Notes under the pieces: generated by a model
Database searches by the model: none
What the model was told of the DNA's origin: nothing
The model's input: the letters and a program-made list of their open reading frames with translations, nothing else
Shown: one piece after another, positions 6,669 through 9,866 of the stretch
Position numbering within the stretch: position 1 is the first letter of the stretch
Layout of the letters: each line of letters begins with the position of its first letter
Assembly: GCA_937982385.1 (NCBI GenBank)
Contig: CALJMC010000133.1
Coordinates: 1-9,866, forward strand
DNA: 9,866 nucleotides
Source of the DNA: an uncultured Rickettsiales bacterium
GTDB lineage: Bacteria > Pseudomonadota > Alphaproteobacteria > Rickettsiales > UBA998
Reading direction: 5' to 3'
Program-made: the position numbers and the translations under genes

Positions 6669-9244
6669 CTATAGCTGTTGTCGAGAGTGAAGATGAGTAC
6701 AGCGCTGTCGCCACCTGCGCTACCGTCAGCATCATACCATAATTCGTTGTCGGTGGTATCAAACATGAAGGTGATATTACTGCCTGAACCAAAATTACCA
6801 CCCGTGAAGTTGATGCCAACATCAAAGATGTCTAGGTCATCTACTAGCGTTACGCCGTCTTTTGCGCCGTCACCTGAATTGAAGGCAAATGTTGTGTCTG
6901 ATAAGGCGAAGACATCGTTACCATCACCAAAGTCTGTAATATGGTCGTCATTGCCTGCGGTGCTTTGTGAGAAAACGAAGGTGTCCTCGTCATCTCCGCC
7001 AGTCAAAGTATCTTGACCCGCGCCGCCATCTATCGTGTCATCATCATTCCCAGATGTAATCTGGTCATCGCCATCTCCACCATTAATGTTGTCACCTTGA
7101 GATGTGGCAGTGATGGTGTCATTGCCTGCGCCGCCATCAACCGTGTCAGATCCCGCCCCACTATAGATGAGGTCGTTTCCTCCGCCGCCATCAATGGAGT
7201 CTGCGCTGCTGAAAGCTGAGACGTCGATAAGGTCGCCGAAGTTTCCTCCTATAATTGTGTCTGATGATGTTGTGCCGTAATAGACATCACCAAAGAGGAG
7301 GTCTAAATCACTTGCTGTGAAGACGCCATCGAGCGTGATACTGAATGAGGAGCTATTGTGATCGATGAAGGTTTGCGAGCCGTCATCTGTGATGGTGAGC
7401 TGACTGATATCTGTAATGCTAGCGTCTGAAATGAGGATTGAATCTTCATTTATAGTGTAGTCGGTGATGCGATCTGACGTGGTTGTCGTGGAGTGTGTGA
7501 TGTCAGAAAATATGAAGACATCATCATCGCTTCCGCCTTCTAATATATCAGCATCGTCGCCGCCATCGATGAAGTCATTACTGCTTCCACCAATGAGTGA
7601 GTCATTGCCAGTTTCGCCATTTATGACGTCACTTTGGGAAGCACCCGATATGGTGTCATCTCCTGCACCCGCATTAATAGTATCGCGACCTGAACCAAGA
7701 CGCACTAAATCATCACCATCGCCGGATTCTATAAAATCGTTTCCACCTTCAGTGTTGATTATATTGCCTAAGTCTCCACCTATAATGGTTTCAGAGCTTG
7801 AGGTGCCGTTTGTAATTTCACCAAAAAGTAGATCTAAATCTGCATCGCTATAGACGCCATCGAGAGTGATTCTGAATGATGAGCCGTTATGGTCTAGGAA
7901 GGTTTGCAAACCATCATCGGTAATGGTGATTTGGGTAGCCCCATTTCCTATTCCTGTAATGTTTGTGTCTGTGAAAATGACAACATCATCATCAATAGTA
8001 TAATCCGTTATAATATCCGATTCTATGATAGTAGAATGGGTAATGTCTGAAAAAGTGAACGCATCTTTGCCAGAGTCGCCTGTGAGGCTATCCATGCCTG
8101 CACCACCGTCAATAGTATCCTCATTGTTGCCACCCTCAATGGTGTCATTATCTTCATTGCCATAAAGCATGTCGCTTTGCGAGCCACCCAAAATACTATC
8201 ATTGCCGCGTCCACCCAGCACAACATCTGATCCACTGTTTGCATTAATGGTGTCGTCACCATCATTGCCATGAATGAAACGAGCAGAGTTGCCATCGTTG
8301 ATTACATCACCTGATGTGGTTCCCAAGAGCCCTGTGTCGGCTGTAAATATATCAAAACTGAGTGTCACAGTGTCTGTGCCATCTGTTAATGTCAGAACCA
8401 CGTCATTGCCAAACCCTGTGTCGCTACTAGAGGGAGTGCCTGAAAGTGTTGCGGTCCCGTCGCCATTATCCGTGAGTGTAAGCCAGCTTGGTAGTGAAGT
8501 GCTGTTGATGGTTAAGGGGTCATTATTGGCATCTGTGGCTGTGACAATATAACTGTAGAGTGTGTTTTCTTCTGCTGCATACATAGCCGCGCTTGTGAAT
8601 GATGGTGCGGTTTCTCCAATGACAGTTGGTGTTGACGTGCTGTTAGTGAAGATCTCGTCTTCTTCTTTTTCTTCAGGAGATTCTTCAAAAAGAGTGAAGT
8701 CTTCAAAGAATGTAGATGCGTTCATATCGAAAATAGAAAAATTAATATCTTTGAGCGGAGAGTCTCCGGTCTGTGAGGTGAAGACGCTTCCTATTTGTGT
8801 GACTTGGCTCACTCCTTGACCTGCAGAATCTTGTTTTGCAAATGTTTTGATATTGCCTGAAGTCGCGTCTTTTGTGAGGAATATTTTATATTCTGTGTTA
8901 TTCCCTGAACTCATATCCTGCACATTGCTCTTGATAATGATAGGGCGGTTACTACCGGTGCCCTCTGGTAGCATTTGTACCATGCGTAAGAAATCTGCGA
9001 CATTATCTGCATCTCCAGTCACCATATACAGGCCTATACTATCTTGGTGAGAGAGTGAGACATTGTAGTCACCTGCGGTTTGAAAAATAAGTTTTTGGTT
9101 GGAAGGGGGGGATAAGCTGAATTCAATACTGCCATGTTGTTGTGGCGTAATTAAGTGGCTTAAATCAAGCGCGTAAACGCCATCCTCTGATTTAAGTAAA
9201 ATGCGTTGTGTTCCTTCACTGTTCTCTTTTGTAGCCCTTGACAT
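6635..9244 (-). CDS. Secreted RTX calcium-binding protein with cadherin-like domain
   Basis: An 869-residue acidic protein with almost no cysteine and no N-terminal signal peptide, typical of type I (ABC-HlyD-TolC) secretion substrates. Residues 1-175 form a beta-rich unrecognised region; 176-200 is an acidic linker (EESPEEKEEDE). Residues 213-302 resemble a dystroglycan-type cadherin-like domain (APSFT start, LPSWLTLTDNGDG, ATLSGTPSSSDTG, VVLTLTDG). RTX nonapeptides GGxGxDxuX fill 307-396, 479-577 and 656-756, with two similar beta linkers (397-478, 578-655) carrying FSDITHST, TITDDG-QTF-DHN and LDLLFG. The C-terminus has LWYDADGSAGG (835-845), as in type I secretion targets, and ends DFEGWM. 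AAAGG lies 8 bases before the ATG. Function (adhesin, surface layer or enzyme carrier) is open; no catalytic domain is seen. No secretion genes are in the window. Confidence 0.92.
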   Translation of the reverse strand: MSRATKENSEGTQRILLKSEDGVYALDLSHLITPQQHGSIEFSLSPPSNQKLIFQTAGDYNVSLSHQDSIGLYMVTGDADNVADFLRMVQMLPEGTGSNRPIIIKSNVQDMSSGNNTEYKIFLTKDATSGNIKTFAKQDSAGQGVSQVTQIGSVFTSQTGDSPLKDINFSIFDMNASTFFEDFTLFEESPEEKEEDEIFTNSTSTPTVIGETAPSFTSAAMYAAEENTLYSYIVTATDANNDPLTINSTSLPSWLTLTDNGDGTATLSGTPSSSDTGFGNDVVLTLTDGTDTVTLSFDIFTADTGLLGTTSGDVINDGNSARFIHGNDGDDTINANSGSDVVLGGRGNDSILGGSQSDMLYGNEDNDTIEGGNNEDTIDGGAGMDSLTGDSGKDAFTFSDITHSTIIESDIITDYTIDDDVVIFTDTNITGIGNGATQITITDDGLQTFLDHNGSSFRITLDGVYSDADLDLLFGEITNGTSSSETIIGGDLGNIINTEGGNDFIESGDGDDLVRLGSGRDTINAGAGDDTISGASQSDVINGETGNDSLIGGSSNDFIDGGDDADILEGGSDDDVFIFSDITHSTTTTSDRITDYTINEDSILISDASITDISQLTITDDGSQTFIDHNSSSFSITLDGVFTASDLDLLFGDVYYGTTSSDTIIGGNFGDLIDVSAFSSADSIDGGGGNDLIYSGAGSDTVDGGAGNDTITATSQGDNINGGDGDDQITSGNDDDTIDGGAGQDTLTGGDDEDTFVFSQSTAGNDDHITDFGDGNDVFALSDTTFAFNSGDGAKDGVTLVDDLDIFDVGINFTGGNFGSGSNITFMFDTTDNELWYDADGSAGGDSAVLIFTLDNSYSYDADDFEGWM
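6977..7279 (-). repeat. RTX nonapeptide block 3 (coding)
   Basis: Residues 656-756: eleven units, ten of nine residues and one of eleven (DVSAFSSADSI). Good GGxGxD units include DGGAGNDTI and DGGAGQDTL. The non-consensus unit TATSQGDNI at 712-720 sits at the same relative place as SQSD units in the other blocks. Confidence 0.9.
7514..7810 (-). repeat. RTX nonapeptide block 2 (coding)
   Basis: Residues 479-577: eleven nonapeptides without interruption, including ESGDGDDLV, NAGAGDDTI and NGETGNDSL. Together with the linker before it (397-478) it forms a roughly 180-residue module repeated as 578-756. Confidence 0.9.
8057..8326 (-). repeat. RTX nonapeptide block 1 (coding)
   Basis: Residues 307-396: ten nonapeptides, the first two (LGTTSGDVI, NDGNSARFI) degenerate, followed by HGNDGDDTI, LGGRGNDSI and DGGAGMDSL. 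The SQSD unit at 355-358 marks the register shared with blocks 2 and 3. Confidence 0.88.
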
Positions 9245-9273
9245 CGTTTTCGCCTTTATTAGGGTTCGTGCTT

Positions 9274-9279
9274 ATTATA
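9274..9279 (-). promoter_or_regulatory. -10 element of RTX gene promoter
   Basis: A perfect TATAAT on the minus strand, 29 bases before the RTX ATG. The -35 position at 17-base spacing (9297-9302, CGAGTT) is poor but falls inside the CtrA-type box, the arrangement expected of an activator-dependent promoter. Confidence 0.45.
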
Positions 9280-9290
9280 ATACAACGATA

Positions 9291-9306
9291 GTTAAGAACT
9301 CGTTAA
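9291..9306 (-). promoter_or_regulatory. CtrA-binding-site candidate (TTAA-N7-TTAAC)
   Basis: On the minus strand the bases are TTAACGAGTTCTTAAC, an exact match to the full CtrA consensus TTAA-N7-TTAAC of Alphaproteobacteria. It lies 11 bases upstream of the TATAAT hexamer of the RTX gene and so covers the -35 region, where CtrA acts as an activator. CtrA is the cell-cycle and motility/surface master regulator; the ctrA gene is not in the window. Confidence 0.55.
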
Positions 9307-9330
9307 AGTAGTATAGCTTTGGGAGTGTGA

Positions 9331-9351
9331 AAAACCTTTTGAAAAGATTTT
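9331..9351. promoter_or_regulatory. 21-base imperfect palindrome, possible operator
   Basis: Centred on G9341, 9 of 10 base pairs match between the arms (AAAACCTTTT and GAAAAGATTTT with a single mismatch at 9335/9347). The one-base centre argues for a dimeric protein site rather than an RNA hairpin. It ends 5 bases before a TTGCAA hexamer (9356-9361) that could be the receptor gene's -35. The regulator is unknown; the sequence does not look like a standard Fur box. Confidence 0.4.
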
Positions 9352-9355
9352 ACAG

Positions 9356-9386
9356 TTGCAAAGGTTCCCGCTAGAGTGCATGTAAT
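9356..9386 (+). promoter_or_regulatory. Possible promoter of TonB receptor gene
   Basis: TTGCAA (9356-9361) and TGTAAT (9381-9386) resemble -35 and -10 hexamers, but the 19-base spacing is long. It would give a leader of under 20 bases before the ATG at 9411, just enough for the GGAG at 9400-9403. Weak prediction. Confidence 0.25.
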
Positions 9387-9410
9387 CGACACAAGATTTG
9401 GAGTATTCTG

Positions 9411-9866
9411 ATGATAAACCAGCAAAGTTTTGCCTATATGTTGTGTTCTGCTGTGCTTGTGGCTGTGCCTGCAGCACAGGCTATTGCCTCCTCTGGTTCA
9501 AATGTACGGTCATCATCTCTTATGTCTCTGAAAGACCTCGTTAATATGAAGGTTACCTCTGTGTCTAAACGTGAGGAAAAAGCGTCTGAAGCGGCGGCCG
9601 CATTGTTTGTCATTACTTCCGAAGATATACGACGTTCGGGTGCAACCAGTATTCCTGAAGCATTGCGGATGGTGCCTGGTGTCCAGGTGGCGCGTTCTAC
9701 TTCAACAGGGTGGGCGGTGTCTGTGCGTGGTTTTAATGACCAATTTGCCAATAAACTGTTGGTATTGGTGGATGGGCGCTCGGTTTATAACCCACAATTC
9801 TCTGGTGTGTGGTGGGATGCTCAATCGCAAATGCTTGATAATATTGATCGTATTGAAGTGATCCGT
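9411..9866 (+). CDS. TonB-dependent outer-membrane receptor, N-terminal part (cut by window end)
   Basis: The first 152 codons are present and open to the window end. Residues 1-24 form a signal peptide with a hydrophobic core and a VPAAQA cleavage motif, unusual in having no Lys or Arg in its N-region. A short lead (LKDLVNMKVTSVSKREEKASEA, about 40-61) and the plug domain follow: FVITSEDIRRSGATSIPEALRMVPGV (66-91), SVRGFNDQFANKLLVLVDGRSVYN and the beginning of DNIDRIEVIR at the edge. This matches the common TonB-dependent receptor subgroup with the VTSVSKRE lead, which imports siderophores, heme, cobalamin or other ligands using TonB-ExbBD energy; the substrate cannot be told from the plug. 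GGAG lies 7 bases before the ATG and an in-frame TAG at 9372-9374 excludes longer starts. It is divergent from the RTX gene. Confidence 0.93.
   Translation, partial: MINQQSFAYMLCSAVLVAVPAAQAIASSGSNVRSSSLMSLKDLVNMKVTSVSKREEKASEAAAALFVITSEDIRRSGATSIPEALRMVPGVQVARSTSTGWAVSVRGFNDQFANKLLVLVDGRSVYNPQFSGVWWDAQSQMLDNIDRIEVIR

Larger units (their letters stand above)
9245..9410. other. Divergent intergenic spacer between RTX gene and TonB receptor
   Basis: A 166-base spacer containing a CtrA-type site and a -10 element for the RTX gene, a 21-base imperfect palindrome (9331-9351), and weak promoter-like elements and a GGAG ribosome site for the receptor gene. No classical 19-base Fur box was recognised. 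Confidence 0.7.

Noticed and set aside
6678..7853. Plus-strand frames opposite the RTX gene
   Set aside because: Their Ser/Pro/Val-rich repetitive content is the antisense reading of Gly-Asp RTX codons.
6977..8326. Repetitive DNA considered as CRISPR or satellite repeat
   Set aside because: The periodicity is 27 bases, coding for degenerate nonapeptides without constant repeats or unique spacers; it is protein-level RTX repetition.
9245..9410. Classical Fur box in front of the TonB receptor
   Set aside because: No stretch resembles the 19-base GATAATGATAATCATTATC pattern; the 21-base palindrome there has a different sequence.
9571..9861. Plus-strand frame inside the TonB receptor region
   Set aside because: It is in a different frame from the receptor, whose signal peptide and plug motifs run unbroken from 9411 to the window end.

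Overview
The window is a compactly coded stretch of an alphaproteobacterial chromosome with no RNA genes, mobile elements or CRISPR. The assignment rests on four things: an AddA-type helicase-nuclease of the alphaproteobacterial form, a Fur-family regulator lacking the usual CxxC zinc site, an ornithine-lipid type acyltransferase pair, and a perfect TTAA-N7-TTAAC (CtrA-type) site in front of the RTX gene. Base composition is moderate and the order or genus cannot be named from the sequence alone.

Layout. Positions 11-2002 (+) hold a tight three-gene run: a Fur/Mur-like metalloregulator, an OlsB-like GNAT N-acyltransferase and an OlsA/PlsC-like lysolipid acyltransferase. The two acyltransferases together could make ornithine lipid. 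A 165-residue protein of unknown function with one C-terminal membrane segment (2496-1999, -) runs head-on into the third gene, overlapping it by 4 bases. The 147-base divergent spacer 2497-2643 holds a strong PhoB-box-like site oriented toward this unknown gene. Rightward from the spacer lie a VanX/DdpX-type D-Ala-D-Ala dipeptidase and, coupled through a TAATG junction, AddA (3201-6668), the helicase-nuclease of double-strand break repair.

Positions 9244-6635 (-) encode an 869-residue secreted RTX (calcium-binding nonapeptide) protein. It has a unique N-terminal region, a cadherin-like domain, three copies of an RTX module and a type I secretion-like C-terminus. Its last 34 bases overlap the end of addA. 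Divergent from it, across a 166-base spacer, begins a TonB-dependent outer-membrane receptor (9411 onward) cut off by the window end.

How the genes may work together. The left block links metal sensing and perhaps phosphate sensing to membrane lipid remodelling: ornithine lipid is the classic phosphorus-free substitute lipid, and a Pho box sits next door. The right block is a surface/secretion pair, an RTX exoprotein and a TonB receptor, separated by a spacer with a CtrA-type box over the RTX promoter and a 21-base palindrome ahead of the receptor. No wholly new defence or mobile system was found. The most interesting items are the two regulatory sites, the synchronised RTX module triplication and the unusual addA neighbourhood.
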